Shown: positions 20,998 to 31,857, numbered from the stretch's first letter. The stretch is 64,000 nt of DNA from Serripes groenlandicus (GCA_031761405.1 JASEVX010000011.1:64831217-64895216), one strand, 5' to 3'. Translations and numbers: made by a program. Notes: generated by a model from the letters alone, not told the origin.

Positions 20998-21480
20998 TTA
21001 ACCCTTTCCCACATGCAACAAATCTTCAGCGGACCATAGTGAAAACATTTCGTCAAAAATCTCTATAAATGTAATTGATTGATTGATTGGGGTTTAACGC
21101 CGTTTTTAACAATTTCTCAGTTATATCACGGCGGCCAGTTCACCTACTCATGCATTTCCTGGTTTTCTCACATCAGTACTCCACACAACAATATTTCCAA
21201 GCAACTGGCTGCTTTTCCACATAGACTTACCCCATTGGTGGAAGCCGAATGACGCATGTCGCATTGACTTTTGTCAATCGTCCGAAAGAAAGTTGGCCGA
21301 GCAAGGATTTGAACTCACAACCCCTGGATTGACAGCCCATGTTGCTACCGACTGAGCTACCTGGACTCGGCTTTCTATAAATGAAAGACCAATTATTGAA
21401 TAAAGTTGAAAACATTGCAGAAAAATGTCTGCTGCAGCAGGTGCATGAGAAAGCATCTATCTGTATGTGGAAAGGGTTAC
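20998..21480 (-). mobile_element. Family 1 MITE split by SINE B
   Basis: B part 20998-21071, A part 21374-21480. The hairpin is missing from the A part. Confidence 0.8.
21072..21373 (-). mobile_element. SINE B inserted in a Family 1 copy
   Basis: Flanked by TCTATAAATG at 21062-21071 and 21374-21383. The (GATT)n end is the inverted CAAT tail; the head end reads CCGACTGAGCTACCTGG. Confidence 0.9.
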
Positions 21481-21548
21481 TGAATAGCATTGAATGGGTG
21501 CCAAACTGTGTAAATTCATGTCTGTTGGCTGTTGGTCTACTTTTGTAT

Positions 21549-21720
21549 TTACCTTCTCCCAAGTGCACCAAGTCTGCAGCAGACTTCTTTGAAAACATCT
21601 AGACTAATTTTAAAATCTCTCCCACAAAAACCAAATCTGACATAGACTACTCTGAAAACATGTTGAAACATTTATAAAAACTCTTTCTAAAAATGAAAGT
21701 ATAAATATTGAACACACAGG
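21549..21720 (-). mobile_element. Family 1 end B fragments, two in series
   Basis: AAGTCTGCAGCAGACTTC, then ACCAAATCTGACATAGACTA with the TAAAAATGAAAGTATAAAT spacer. Confidence 0.6.
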
Positions 21721-21780
21721 ATAATGGAGAAATGATTCATGATGAACTGAGGCATCAACATGAGTTATTACTTTCATATC

Positions 21781-22013
21781 GAGGGCTTGGCGTGAAACGG
21801 TTGTAACTAAAAACCTATTTTGAAAACCCTGGTTTAGGGGCAATTTTGACCCCTTTGTAAACAATGCAAATTTAGGTGCCATTGCTCAGAACGAGCAATG
21901 GCACCTAAATTTCCATTGTTTACCCAGTGAAATGAGTTAACGCTTATAAAGACTTTATTGCGAGGTGAAAAAATACCAATTTATTAGTTACAACCGTTTC
22001 ATGCCAAGCCCTC
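21781..22013 (+). mobile_element. Family 2 hairpin MITE
   Basis: Inverted termini GGGCTTGGCGTGAAACGG...TTGTAACTAA and TTAGTTACAA...CCGTTTCATGCCAAGCCC. Central hairpin GGTGCCATTGCTC, AGAAC, GAGCAATGGCACC is perfect. Confidence 0.9.
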
Positions 22014-22194
22014 AATATACGTGTATACTGACTTTGTTTGTGTAGAAATGAGTGTTTAACTTCCCCAGAATGCATTGAATATGTGATAACAAGTTTAAAT
22101 TCATTTAAAATATGTATAGGATGCACTGGAACTGTTTGATTTGATAATTTTCCCCTTTTTAGCTTGTCTGTTTTTCAAAGAAATAAAGTCTGGC

Positions 22195-22560
22195 TATTGT
22201 GATACCCATGGTGTCTTTGTTGTCATCACAACACTTAATTACCTTACCTCATAACTCAAATATTCCAATGAAACTTGGTACAAATGTTTATAGAAACAAT
22301 ATGCATGTCCATACCAAGTTACATAACTCTGGCTTTAATAATTATTTATTATAATTATGCCCCTTTTTTCGACTTAGTAATTCATTAAAACAGTTTAACC
22401 TTGCCCATGTAATTCATTAAAACAGTTTGTTACCTTGCCCATAATTCAAAAACCGTTTAACATTTTCAAATGAAACTTGGTACACATATTCCTCTGAACA
22501 ATACACATGTCTATACCAAGTCACATAACTCTTGCTGTAATAATGATTCAGTAATGCCCG
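22195..22560 (+). repeat. Tandem repeat, two units
   Basis: AATGAAACTTGGTACA followed by CCATACCAAGTTACATAACT/CTATACCAAGTCACATAACT at 22268 and 22472, with TTATGCCCC-type ends. A related single unit is at 62752-62940. Confidence 0.7.
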
Positions 22561-22565
22561 TTTAT

Positions 22566-22707
22566 TTACTTAGAACAAAAAACAGACGAGCGTTGGCATT
22601 CGGTCTGTTAAAAACAGACGAGTGTTGGCGTTCGGTCCATTAAAAACAGATGATCGTTGGCATTCGGTCCGTTAAAAACAGACGATCGTTGGCGTTCGGT
22701 CCGTTGT
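22566..22707 (+). repeat. ~33-bp minisatellite, four units
   Basis: AAAACAGACGAGCGTTGGC plus ATTCGGTCCGTT, repeated four times with small changes. Confidence 0.85.
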
Positions 22708-22948
22708 GCTTTTGTTTTGGATTATTTTATTACTTAGAGGTTACTCTTTTCTAGGATACCGGGTGTCCTAATACCAGGTGTCTTACCCGTAAATATTTGA
22801 AGAAGTGTGACAGTTGAGGGTTGAAACTTACATGGAAATAAGGAAGGAATTTAATTGGTATTTTTTGGCCTATAGATGGCACATCGAGATCAGTCCCCAT
22901 GGAGGCACGCGGCTAATCATGGTCTTACAAATGGCTCACACTTTTTGC

Positions 22949-23046
22949 CGTTTCCCACATACAGAAAACCTGCAGCAGACGACTTTGAAAATATCTACTC
23001 TTTAAATATGGAAAATCTCTATAATTATAGTACAAGAGAAAGTTGA
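22949..23046 (-). mobile_element. Family 1 fragment, end B
   Basis: TTTCCCACATACAG, CCTGCAGCAGACGACTTTGA and GGAAAATCTCTATAATTA. Confidence 0.7.
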
Positions 23047-23049
23047 TGC

Positions 23050-23540
23050 AAGGCATCAATGTCGCCGGAAAAGACTGCATTGATTTATTTATGTATTCTT
23101 GACTTTCCTTAGTCTATTAAAACATTTGCTTATAAATTTTATATTCATACCTATACATTAGGGTATCTATAAAAAATTAACGAAATGTGTACACATTTAT
23201 CTTGGCTTAAATTTAATTTTGCTGTTGTTACTTATTTAAATAATAGTATTCATTCATATAATTTCAATGTTTGTCAATCTTATTCGAATCACAAGGTAAA
23301 TATCCTGGTATTGCTTTAAAGGGAGGTAATTTGAAGAAAACAAAAGTCTTCAAAAGGAGAAATATATCAGCATTACCGTCTACAGTTTAAATTGTTCTAT
23401 TGTTTGTGGATTTAAAAATGTTCTTTTTTTCTTATTTCTACATGTACAACGAAATATTGCGGCTTCTCTTTGACGCTTTGCGTCAAATATTCGTCTTATA
23501 CTTGTCTAAAATAAAATAATATCACTCGCTTTTTCATATC
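23050..23540. other. Non-repetitive AT-rich DNA upstream of the NRF-1-like site
   Basis: No repeat family seen. A small perfect hairpin TTTGACGC/GCGTCAAA lies near 23470-23487. Confidence 0.4.
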
Positions 23541-23544
23541 GAAA

Positions 23545-23556
23545 TGCGCATGCGCG
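23545..23556. promoter_or_regulatory. NRF-1-like palindromic site
   Basis: TGCGCATGCGCG matches the animal NRF-1 (alpha-Pal) consensus YGCGCAYGCGCR. Such sites lie close to transcription starts of housekeeping genes. In AT-rich, CpG-poor DNA a perfect 10-bp CpG palindrome is unlikely by chance, so a promoter here is plausible on either strand. Confidence 0.45.
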
Positions 23557-23563
23557 AAAATCG

Positions 23564-23767
23564 ATGTTAACGGTCACGAAACTACACAACAGAATAGGGT
23601 CTATATTTAGCTTAGAAACAGTTCCTACTTTAGATATTCATGGATTAACATTATTAAATGAATTCTACACAAATCAAGACATCTCTTTGAACATGAAAAC
23701 AACATTTAGTAAGTTAAAATTGCTATTAAAAGGAGAATCCGAAATTGACCTCAATGATGACACATAA
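23564..23767 (+). CDS. Candidate 67-codon ORF behind a NRF-1-like site
   Basis: Begins MLTVTKLHNRIGSIFSLE and ends ESEIDLNDDT before TAA. It has no similarity to the repeats of this window and starts 8 bp after a GCGCATGCGC palindrome. A GTAAGT inside it (23711-23716) could be a splice donor, so it may instead be the first exon of a longer gene. No domain is recognised. The only support is the promoter-like motif, the lack of repeats and the mixed codon content. Confidence 0.22.
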   Translation: MLTVTKLHNRIGSIFSLETVPTLDIHGLTLLNEFYTNQDISLNMKTTFSKLKLLLKGESEIDLNDDT

Positions 23768-23779
23768 GAGTCTGCATTA

Positions 23780-24050
23780 GGGGGTGTTGGTTCACGTCTT
23801 GAAGGGACCACTTTTGTCTTCGTAAATAAGACAAAAAACTTAAATGCGAGTGAAATAAAAAAAACTGCAAACATTAAAAAATCGGAATATTTATTTCATT
23901 TTAGATGTGTCATTTATTAGTGTTCGTAAACAACCACAATTGTAATATGTTCAAATCATCTAGATTTGTTTCTTTCTAATAATAAGCCGCCCTCCCATGT
24001 GATTTCCGAAAAGCTATTAAAAATAGAAGTCGCGGGCTTCTGCCCGGCGA
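23780..24050. other. Unique sequence ending in a GC-rich hairpin
   Basis: AGTCGCGGGC, TTCT, GCCCGGCGACT near 24030-24052 can fold with one bulge. Nothing else recognised. Confidence 0.4.
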
Positions 24051-24054
24051 CTAA

Positions 24055-24194
24055 TAATTACTGAAAAAAGTTGAAAACATTGTGGCAAAAGGAGAAATTG
24101 CTCGTTTTGAGCAATTTCTGCTTTTGTCACAATGTTTTCAAAAGTCGTCTGCTGCAGAGACGTCAAAATGCGGCTAAAGGTGGGAAAGGGTTAA
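24055..24194 (-). mobile_element. Family 1 MITE, end B missing
   Basis: Perfect hairpin GCTCGTTTTGAGC; end A ends GGTGGGAAAGGGTTAA. Confidence 0.8.
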
Positions 24195-24196
24195 TG

Positions 24197-24405
24197 ATAG
24201 AGCTCTAGATAAGGAGAGTGTCTCAAATTACAAAACCTTCATTTGACACTCAAACCCTATGATGTGGGTACTCAAAAGAATTGTTTCGGTGAGAAGATTC
24301 CTTTGAGTGCCCATAACATAGGGTTTTATTAAGGCAAAAGAGATATACATGATTGTATAGGTAGGGGAGACCAGTTTACTAGCTGGTCCGTATCTATAGC
24401 CCTCT
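24197..24405 (+). mobile_element. Family 3 palindromic element
   Basis: ACCCTATGATGTGGGTACTC and GAGTGCCCATAACATAGGGT are inverted around a GAATTGTTTCGGTGAGAAG centre. The left arm starts GAGCTCTAGATAAGGAG. Confidence 0.75.
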
Positions 24406-24406
24406 G

Positions 24407-24609
24407 CTAACCATTTCCCAACTTTAGCTATTTGATGCCTTTACATCTGTAGACTTTTTAAAACATTATAACAAAAAGAAAAAATTCTCATAATAAGCAG
24501 TTTAATTTCCCCTTTGCCACACTGATTTCAATTCAATAGTTATAAATTAATTTATAGAGATCTTCCATATTTTTGTCTTCATGCTTTCAAAGTCGGCTGA
24601 AAGGGTTAA
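24407..24609 (+). mobile_element. Family 1 MITE, older
   Basis: End A decayed, end B shortened to AAGTCGGCTG; right TTAA shared. Confidence 0.7.
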
Positions 24610-24835
24610 CCCTTTCCCTCATATAGACACTTTCGGACACCTCTGCAGCAGACAGCTTTTTGAAATCATAGTGACAAAAGAAGAAATTGCTCAAAACGAG
24701 CAATTTCTCCTTTTGCCACAATGTTTTCCACTTTTAGTCATAGGTTATCCATTCAATTATAGAGATTTTCTATTTTTTGACAAAATATGTTCAAAGTCGT
24801 CTGCTGCAGAATTGTCGTATGTGGGAAAAGGTTAA
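24606..24835 (+). mobile_element. Family 1 MITE, full, young type, chained
   Basis: TTAA shared at left; hairpin GCTCAAAACGAGC. Confidence 0.92.
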
Positions 24836-25288
24836 AGTGATGACCTTTTTGTACTGTCAATCTATGATTAAAAAAGTATAGAGCTGAGCTTTTCAAACTT
24901 ATGTGTGTTAATTATAAAAGAGCTGAACTATTTGAAGTTTGGTAAATAACAAAAATGAGTAGATACTTCGAAAACTTTTATGATAAAATTCATATTGAAC
25001 TTTTTAATCTTTAATTTTAATGAATTCATTAAAGTCATCTAACAGAGTGAATAATTAATTTTGATACTTGCCAAATTATTTGCTTGCTTATTGCATTAGT
25101 TGTACTAAAGTAAGAGTAAGCTAATAAATGTCAAAATATATTAGTTTCTTAATTAATGTGATATATTGCCTGTGATAACAAATATATATGTACATGTATG
25201 ATTTAGAGTAATAAATTTATCTGGATTGAAGACTTAAGTTTTTAAATTTTTGCTGTAATATTTAGTTGTAGCCTGAGTGACATTTCAA
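24836..25288. other. AT-rich unique DNA, no gene seen
   Basis: No ORF, repeat or splice pattern found. Confidence 0.4.
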
Positions 25289-25358
25289 TGGCTTAATGCA
25301 AAACGGTTGTAACTACATATTGAATAATATGTAGTTACAACCGTTTTGCATGAAGCCC
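25289..25358. mobile_element. Family 2 mini palindrome
   Basis: ~32-bp arms around GA: ATGCAAAACGGTTGTAACTA and its inverse. The arms match Family 2 termini (AAACGGTTGTAACTA) with no interior left. Confidence 0.8.
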
Positions 25359-25365
25359 TTGATTT

Positions 25366-25612
25366 GTCAGTAGTGTGAGTGGCTGTCAACCCTGAGGTTG
25401 TAAGTTCAAACCCCAGCGTGGCAAACATTCTATCCGACAAGTGTCATTCGTCTTCAACCGATGTCCATAGTCTACATGTGGAAAAGCAGCCTGTTGAAAG
25501 ACGTTGTGTTTAGAGTGGTGGTGTGAGAGAGCCAGAAAAAACATGGGTAGTTGAACTGACTGCAATATTACCGAATATGTTTGTAAATAGCATTAGATCC
25601 CAATTAATCATA
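25366..25612 (+). mobile_element. SINE B, 5' shortened
   Basis: GGTTGTAAGTTCAAACCCCAG head and AAGCAGCCTGTTGAAAGAC body; tail diverged. Confidence 0.75.
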
Positions 25613-25679
25613 ATAATACTTTTTTCAAGAGATGATTTGTGTCCATCGTTTTGCCAGGGTGACACTTAGCTATAATCTC

Positions 25680-25845
25680 CTGGCAGTCTGTCCATCTGTC
25701 CGTCCATCAGTCTGTTTGGTCAGTTCATCCATCTGTCCATCCGTCTGTCTGTATGGTCAGTTCGGCCATCTGTCCATCCATCCATCAGTCTGTCTGGTCA
25801 GTTCATCCATCTGTCCATCTGTCTGTCTGTCTGTCTCTGGGCAAT
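25680..25845 (+). repeat. GTCCATCT/GTCTGTCT microsatellite
   Basis: Irregular run of CATCTGTCCATCCGTCTGTC-type tetranucleotides; open frames through it are artefacts. Confidence 0.9.
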
Positions 25846-25862
25846 AGAATGATGTATATGCT

Positions 25863-25953
25863 TATAACCCTTTCCTGATTGCAGACACATTTTGACGCAA
25901 CTGCAGCCGGAGGCTGAAATACAATTGGAATAAAGTAATTTTTTCAGCAACGT
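25863..25953 (+). mobile_element. Family 1 fragment, end A
   Basis: ATAACCCTTTCCTGATTGCAG and TTTTGACGCAACTGCAG. Confidence 0.65.
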
Positions 25954-26116
25954 TTAACCCTTTCCCACTTGCAGATGCATTTTGACACATCTGCAGCAGA
26001 TGACTTTTGAAAACATTGTGACCAAAGGCAAAATTGCTCATCATGAGCAATCTCGCCTTTAGTCAAAATGTTTTCAATTCTATTTAATAATTAAACCCTC
26101 ATTTATTCTTTATGCT
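25954..26116 (+). mobile_element. Family 1 MITE, end B missing
   Basis: TTAA at left; hairpin GCTCATCATGAGC between GGCAAAAT and ATCTCGCC. Confidence 0.75.
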
Positions 26117-26500
26117 TTAGTCTTTACCACATGCGGACACATTTTAATGCCGCATCTGCGGCAGACAACTTTTAATGAGCTTAAATTTCTCCTTTTCCAT
26201 CAACTTGTTTCGACTCAGTGAATAATTGGACTTGGTCTTATAGAGGTTTTCCATGATCTTACTAATGTCTATCAGAGGACTTCGACTAAAAGGGAGTGAA
26301 CAGGTCTTTTCCCCACAATATTTCTCTTATTACTCAACCAAATCCTATGTTGTGGGTACTCGAAAGAATCATCTCACTGAGACGATTTTTTTGAGTTCCC
26401 ACAACATAGAGTTTGAATGTCAAAATAAAGATTTTAGAACTTGAAAAATATCTAGAGGTCTGGTCTACTGCAGATTTGTTTCTAAATGGGAAAGTCAATT
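26117..26500 (+). mobile_element. Family 1 MITE interrupted by Family 3
   Basis: End A 26117-26260, end B 26461-26500; Family 3 lies between. Confidence 0.65.
26270..26460 (-). mobile_element. Family 3 palindromic element inside a Family 1 copy
   Basis: CCTATGTTGTGGGTACTCGA and GAGTTCCCACAACATAGAGT are inverted around AATCATCTCACTGAGACGAT. Confidence 0.75.
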
Positions 26501-26782
26501 AAAAACAATTATGAAAGCTGCAATAAGGGAGATAACTGTATGAAGGTCTCTATTTTAAATATTTCACACGAAGGAAAAAAAAACTTTAATGTGTTTTTAC
26601 TTGAGTGGATATTTAGCTTGCATGGTCATAAAATCCATTTTAAGTTATAAATAAGCTTTAAAGCAAATAATCGACAGATTATCGTCTCATGCTTCATATA
26701 TCTCCACACACTAAATCGTCAATAAAAATGCAAATTGTATACAAGTGGAGTGTTTTTTTGAATATGTGCATTTGTTTTGGCT

Positions 26783-26997
26783 TCACCCTTTTCCGAATGT
26801 AAACTCTATTATTTGATGCAACTGTAGCAGGCAGATATGACTTTTGACAAACAATGTGGAAAAATAAGAAATCTCTCAATTGAGCTATTTTTCCTTCAAT
26901 GTTTTTCAACTTTATTCACAAATTGTACCTTCCATATTTTTGGTTAGATGTGTTCCAAGTTCTCTTTTGTAGATTTGTTGAATGAGGGAAAGCGTAA
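26783..26997 (+). mobile_element. Family 1 MITE, old
   Basis: CACCCTTTTCCGAATGTAAA at left and ATGAGGGAAAGCGTAAA at right; ~GTAGCAGGCAG block. Confidence 0.65.
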
Positions 26998-27037
26998 ATT
27001 TGAAATAGATAAATGTTATGACTATATTAAAACTACA

Positions 27038-27125
27038 TTAACCTTTAAACGGATACAGACGGCTTTTAACGGCTTATAAGTAAAATTAAAGACTTTTGAA
27101 AAATAGTGAGGGAAGGAGAAATTTC
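27038..27125 (+). mobile_element. Family 1 fragment, end A
   Basis: TTAACCTTTAAACGGATACA and GACTTTTGAAAAATAGTGAG. Confidence 0.55.
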
Positions 27126-27345
27126 TTAACCCTTTCTGACGCCTCTGCAGCAGACGGCTTTTTGAAAACATGGTGATAAAAGAAGAAATTTCTCCTTTTG
27201 TCACCATGTTTTCAGCTCTTTTGACACCATGTTTTCAGCTCTTTTGAATTACTGTACTTTCATTTAAAGGGAGTTTCCAAAAAAAATTCCGGTTATATTT
27301 TCAAATTCGCCTGCTGCAGAGTTATTGCATGTGGGAAAGGGTTAA
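27126..27345 (+). mobile_element. Family 1 MITE with internal duplication
   Basis: TTAA borders. CACCATGTTTTCAGCTCTTT occurs twice in tandem; the hairpin loop is deleted. Confidence 0.8.
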
Positions 27346-27419
27346 TTAAAAGATACAATTAATTCTCATTTTCCTACTATTTAAACTAATTTCGTGTTTT
27401 ATTCCCACATTTTAAGTGT

Positions 27420-27614
27420 ATCCTACCATGCAGACACATTTTGATTTATTTGCAGCAGACCAATATTGAAAACATTGTGGTGAAACAAGAAATGAATGAC
27501 CAATTTCTCCTTTTGCTGCAACGTTTTCAATTCTGTTAAATAATTAAACTCATTTTTGTGTAGACGTTTACCATGTTGCCTGCTGCAGATTTGATGTAAT
27601 ATAGAAAGGGTTAA
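27420..27614 (+). mobile_element. Family 1 MITE, older
   Basis: CATGCAGACACATTTTGAT at left; GGGTTAA at right; hairpin decayed. Confidence 0.7.
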
Positions 27615-27626
27615 ACAGAGACAGTT

Positions 27627-27823
27627 GACCCTTTTTCCACAATGTTATGCAGATGCATTAAGCGATTTTAATGCAACGGATGCGCAGATTGAACTTCCAA
27701 AAATATATGGAGAAAAGAAAAAATTGCTTGTAAAAAGCAATTCCTTCTCACTTTCCAAGGATATTTTTTATTTTTAAAATCATTCTTTTGCCTAAATGTT
27801 TACAAATCCCACTTTAGTTTTGC
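27627..27823 (+). mobile_element. Family 1 MITE, old
   Basis: GACCCTTTTTCCACAATG at left and a TTGCTTGTAAAAAGCAA hairpin that still pairs. Confidence 0.55.
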
Positions 27824-28054
27824 TTAAACCCTTTCCCTCATACAGCAATTCTGCAGCAGACGACTTTGAACGTATTTTGTCAAAACATAGAAAATCTCCA
27901 TAATTGAATGGATAACCTATGACTAAAAGTGGAAAACATTGTGGCAAAAGGAGAAATTGCACGTTTTGTGCAATTTCTTCTTTTGTCACTATGTTTTCAA
28001 AAAGCCGTCTGCTGCAGAGGCGTCCGAAATCGTTTATATGAGGGAAAGGGTTAA
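27824..28054 (-). mobile_element. Family 1 MITE, full, young type
   Basis: TTAA borders; hairpin arms GCAC/GTGC. Confidence 0.92.
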
Positions 28055-28199
28055 TATTATGGGAAAAGGATAAAACTACATTAACATTTTCTTCAGGTAT
28101 GTTTTATCTGTATGTGTCTGAATCAGATACATTTAGAAAATATTTTTGCAGAAATTTAGCATGTAATAAGCATGCAATAAAATGAATTGCTAGTAATAA

Positions 28200-28418
28200 T
28201 TAAACCCTTTCCCATTCGCAGATGAATTTTAACAATCCTGCAGCTGGCAACCTTTGAAATCATTCAGCATTATGTGCAATTTCTCCTTCTGCCGCAATGT
28301 TTTCAAATGTAATCAATGATAAAACTTTCATTTAATAGAGATTTTTTTGTATTTTTGCAGCAGAGATGTTTTCAAAGTTGTCTACTGCGGATTTGTTTAT
28401 TGTTGAAAATGTTCAATT
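28200..28418 (+). mobile_element. Family 1 MITE, older
   Basis: TTAAACCCTTTCCCATTCGC at left; one hairpin arm; right end decayed. Confidence 0.65.
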
Positions 28419-28478
28419 ATATTAATTAAAATATCATTTCACGTGCAGTTTGAATACTGTCTAGCATCAGGTTTCCTA

Positions 28479-28752
28479 TTAACCCTTTCCCACATACATA
28501 CGCCTTTTGACACCTCTGCAGCAGACTACTTTTGAAAACATTATGGTAAAAGGAAACATTCTTAGGTTATGAATGGTAAAACAGAGTGGGAAAAGGAGAA
28601 TATTGCTCATAGCGACCAATTTCCCCATTTAATTGCAACAAGGTTTCAACACTTTTCAATGATTAATAAAACTTACCCTAAAAGAGATTTTTCATAATTT
28701 TGACTTGATGTTTTCAAAAATGTCCGCTGCTGATTTGTTGTATGTTGTTAAG
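28479..28752 (+). mobile_element. Family 1 MITE with duplicated hairpin arm
   Basis: TTAA at left. Two arm-like stretches (ATGGTAAAAGGAAACATTC and GTGGGAAAAGGAGAATATTG) make it ~40 bp longer than usual. Confidence 0.7.
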
Positions 28753-28753
28753 G

Positions 28754-29185
28754 TTGCAAGCCTTTACCCGATACAGATGATATTTGACGCCTCTGCAGCA
28801 TAATAACAGATATCTATATAACTCTTAGAGCTTTGGGGAAAGCTAAAGATATTGAACAGTGCTCTGCAAAGATTGATTGATTGATTGATTGGGGTTTAAC
28901 GTCGTTTTCAACAATTTTTCAGTCATATCACGGCGACCAGTTCACCTACTCATGCGTTTCCTGGTTTTCCCACACCAGTACACTACACAACATACTTTCC
29001 AAGCAACTGGCTACTTTTCCACATAGACTGTTAAACAGCTAATTGATGAAAGACGAATGGCGCCGGCCACAGTGACTTTTGTCAAACGTCGGAAAGAATG
29101 TTGGACGAGCTGGGATTTGAACTCACAACCCCTGGATTGACAGCCCACGTCGCTACCGGGGCTCAGCGCTCTGCAAAAAACAACC
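28754..29185 (+). mobile_element. Family 1 remnant split by SINE B
   Basis: Left part TTTGACGCCTCTGCAGCATA; little remains on the right of the SINE. Confidence 0.5.
28871..29167 (-). mobile_element. SINE B with target-site duplication
   Basis: GCTCTGCAAA flanks it at 28861-28870 and 29168-29177. It starts with inverted (CAAT)n and ends with a head reading GGGATTTGAACTCACAACCC. Confidence 0.88.
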
Positions 29186-29206
29186 TTAGTGCATTTGCAG
29201 TCGGGC

Positions 29207-29432
29207 TCAGTTCCCTCATACGACAATTCTGTAGCAGACGACTTTGAACATATTTTGTCAAAAAATAGAAAATCTCTATAATTGAATGGATAACCTATGA
29301 CTAAAAGTGGAAAACATTGTGGCAAAAGAAGAAATTGCTTGTTTTGAGCAATTTCTTCTTTTGTCACTATTTTTTCAAAAAGCTGTCTGTTGCAGAGGCT
29401 TCCGAAAGCGTCTATATGAGGGAAAGGGTTAA
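29207..29432 (-). mobile_element. Family 1 MITE, young type
   Basis: Left terminus damaged (CTCAGTTCCCTCATAC), right end GGGTTAA; hairpin GCTTGTTTTGAGC. Confidence 0.88.
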
Positions 29433-29437
29433 CATGG

Positions 29438-29650
29438 CTTTCCAATATACAACAAATCTGCAGCTGCAGATGACTTTTGAAACATTTCGTGATAAATATG
29501 AAAACTCTCAGTAAATGAAAGAACAATTCAAGTATTGAATGAAGTTGAAAACATAGTGTCAAAATGAGAAATTGCTCATTATGTCGCAATGTTTTCAAAA
29601 AACTCCTCTGCAGAGGCGTCAGAAGGCGGCTGTTTGTGGGAAAGGTTTAG
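29438..29650 (-). mobile_element. Family 1 MITE, older
   Basis: CTTTCCAATATACAACAAAT at left; doubled GCAGCTGCAG; second hairpin arm shortened. Confidence 0.75.
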
Positions 29651-29758
29651 ATATTAAACCATATTAGCCAGCACTGACTGCACTATTGCACTATTAGCCA
29701 AGCTTTAGTCAGAGAAAGCTTCAGGAAACTTCTGTAAAGCAGTATCCATTTGGAGCTT

Positions 29759-29983
29759 TTAACCCTTTCCCTCATATAGATGCTTTTTGACGCCTCTGCC
29801 GCAGACGGCCTTTTGAAAACATAGTGACAAATGAAGAAATTGCTAAAACTGAGCAATTTCTCCTTTTGCCACAATGTTTTCCACTTTTGGTCATAGCCAA
29901 TCAATTATAAAGATTTTCTATTTTTTGACAAAATATGTTCAAAGTCGTCTGCTGCAGAATTGTTGTATGGGGGAAAGGGTTAA
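29759..29983 (+). mobile_element. Family 1 MITE, young type
   Basis: TTAA borders. The hairpin pairing is weakened to GCTAAAACTGAGC, and the ATCCATTC stretch of the spacer is lost. Confidence 0.9.
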
Positions 29984-30183
29984 AGCATGGATATGTAGGC
30001 AGATCTTTTCCCACACCGGTAATTATAATTCCGTTATGGTTGGTTTTACTAAGTTAAGACATGTTCCACTCACTAAATACTCTTAAGAAGAAATTTCTCA
30101 TTTTCAAACCTTTATTTTAAACTCTGTATCAAACTTAAAACTATTATATTTTCCACAGATGTTTTTTTTTTTCAAAACAGATG

Positions 30184-30428
30184 ATGAATCCCGGCTCGGC
30201 CAACTTTCTTTCCGGCGATTGACAAAAGTCAATGCGACATGCGTCATTCGTCTTCCACCAATGGGCTAAGTCTATGTGGAAAAGCAGCCAGTTGCTTGGG
30301 AAGATTGTTGTGTGGAGTAGTGGTGTGAGAAAACCAGGAAATGCATGAGTAGGTGAACTGGCCGCCATGATATAACTGAGAAATTGTTAAAAACGGCGTT
30401 AAACCCCAATCAATCGATCAATCAATCA
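30184..30428 (+). mobile_element. SINE B, 5' truncated
   Basis: Begins within the head at ATCCCGGCTCGGCCAAC and ends GTTAAACCCCAATCAATCG. Confidence 0.8.
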
Positions 30429-30517
30429 AAAAAGATGACACTCAAATACTATATCCTGGTTCTAGGATCAAGTTACAGTAGAAGTGTATTAATTGCGGTT
30501 AAGCTGCATTCATTTTG

Positions 30518-30742
30518 ACCACTTTTGAAAACATTGAAGAAAATGAAGAAATTGTCCATAATGAGCAAAATTATTTCATCTTTTGACAAAATGTTTACTA
30601 TTCTTTTCTTGAATACTTATACTTTCATCGGGTTTCCACTTTCATTTATAAAGACTGTCTATACTTTTGCCTCCATGTATTCATAGTCATCCACTGCAGG
30701 TTCTGTATGTGGGGAACAGTTGTTGTATGTGGGGAAGCGTTC
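30518..30742 (+). mobile_element. Family 1 MITE, old
   Basis: GACCACTTTTGAAAACATTG, hairpin GTCCATAATGAGC, and a duplicated right end TTGTATGTGGGGAAGCG. Confidence 0.6.
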
Positions 30743-31422
30743 AAAAGGTCATTGGAATATTTTCATACCGTGAATATAAGATGAAAAGTAATTTATAAAT
30801 ATTTATAAGGGTAAGGGTTGAACTATTTTGCATGTAGTCGTTTGTTTCCATCGTCTAGTAACCAAAGTAACTAAAAACACATAAATATATATTTCATAGC
30901 CTGGGGTTTCAAGATGCTATCACATTTTGTTCAATTTGCTTCATACGATACCATCAGTTATGCAAGACTGAATAAAAAAAATCTTTAAAAGCTTCTCTTT
31001 GATGTGGATTCATCATTCTCACAGGAGAGCTCGCAAATCATGATAAATGGCTGAATCGAATGATGATTCAAAATTCTTGGCATGCCCCGGTGAATTTTGT
31101 TCATTTATGGTTAGTTATCAGGCGCGACCTCGCTGAATTTTTAATCAACTCTTTTTTTTTCTTCTGAGATGCTTCTATGTGTCTTGTTCCTTGCTTCTGA
31201 AACATATAGCTCATGTATAATATTATGGGGGAAAATATGCCATTGTTCTTGCTTTGAGTAATTGGTTGTTTTCAGAATGTCTTGTAGTTTCATTTATAAT
31301 ATACTCACCAAATTGTTGTAGTCTGATTTTTCACTAGATCTACTTGTGAAGGGCTTTGAATGTTAAGCCCCAAGAAAGATTGAATTGACTTTTTGAAAGA
31401 TGTCCTACAAAATGATTACCCT
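30743..31422. other. Unique AT-rich DNA, no gene seen
   Basis: No member of the repeat families and no exon-like frame. Confidence 0.4.
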
Positions 31423-31550
31423 AAACCCTTTTCCATATCCAACAAATATTCAGCAGATGACTTTGAACAATATCTTGGCAAAAATAGCTTGAAATGAAAG
31501 AATAGTTATATAGAAAAGAGTCAGAGACAAATTATGGCAAAAGTCATCCC
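31423..31550 (-). mobile_element. Family 1 fragment, end B
   Basis: AACCCTTTTCCATATCCAAC, CAGCAGATGACTTTGAAC; stops after the spacer. Confidence 0.65.
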
Positions 31551-31648
31551 CAGTAAAAATGTCATTGGAATACCAGTGGAATTAATATATCCTGCAAATG
31601 GTTCAAAATGTGTCGGAGCATTCCAGAGATGGTTCAATAATCTCACTT

Positions 31649-31857
31649 TTAACCCTTTCCCACATACAACAATTATGCAGCAGGTGACTTTAAAGACATC
31701 TAGACAAACAACTCTGTAAATGAATGCATACTTTAAAACATTGTGGCAAAAGGTGAAAGTGCTCATTTTTGAGCAGTTTCTCCTTTTGCCACAATGTTTT
31801 CCAAAAGTTGTCTGCTGATAAAGTCTCAAAAATTGTCTTTATGACGGAAAGGGATAA
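31649..31857 (-). mobile_element. Family 1 MITE
   Basis: TTAA at left, GGGATAA at right; hairpin GTGCTCATTTTTGAGCAG. Confidence 0.85.

Noticed and set aside
29011..29598. 195-codon minus-strand frame
   Set aside because: It reads across a SINE B and two Family 1 copies; peptides such as FLLLPQCFPLLVIGYPFN recur at every young Family 1 copy in the window.
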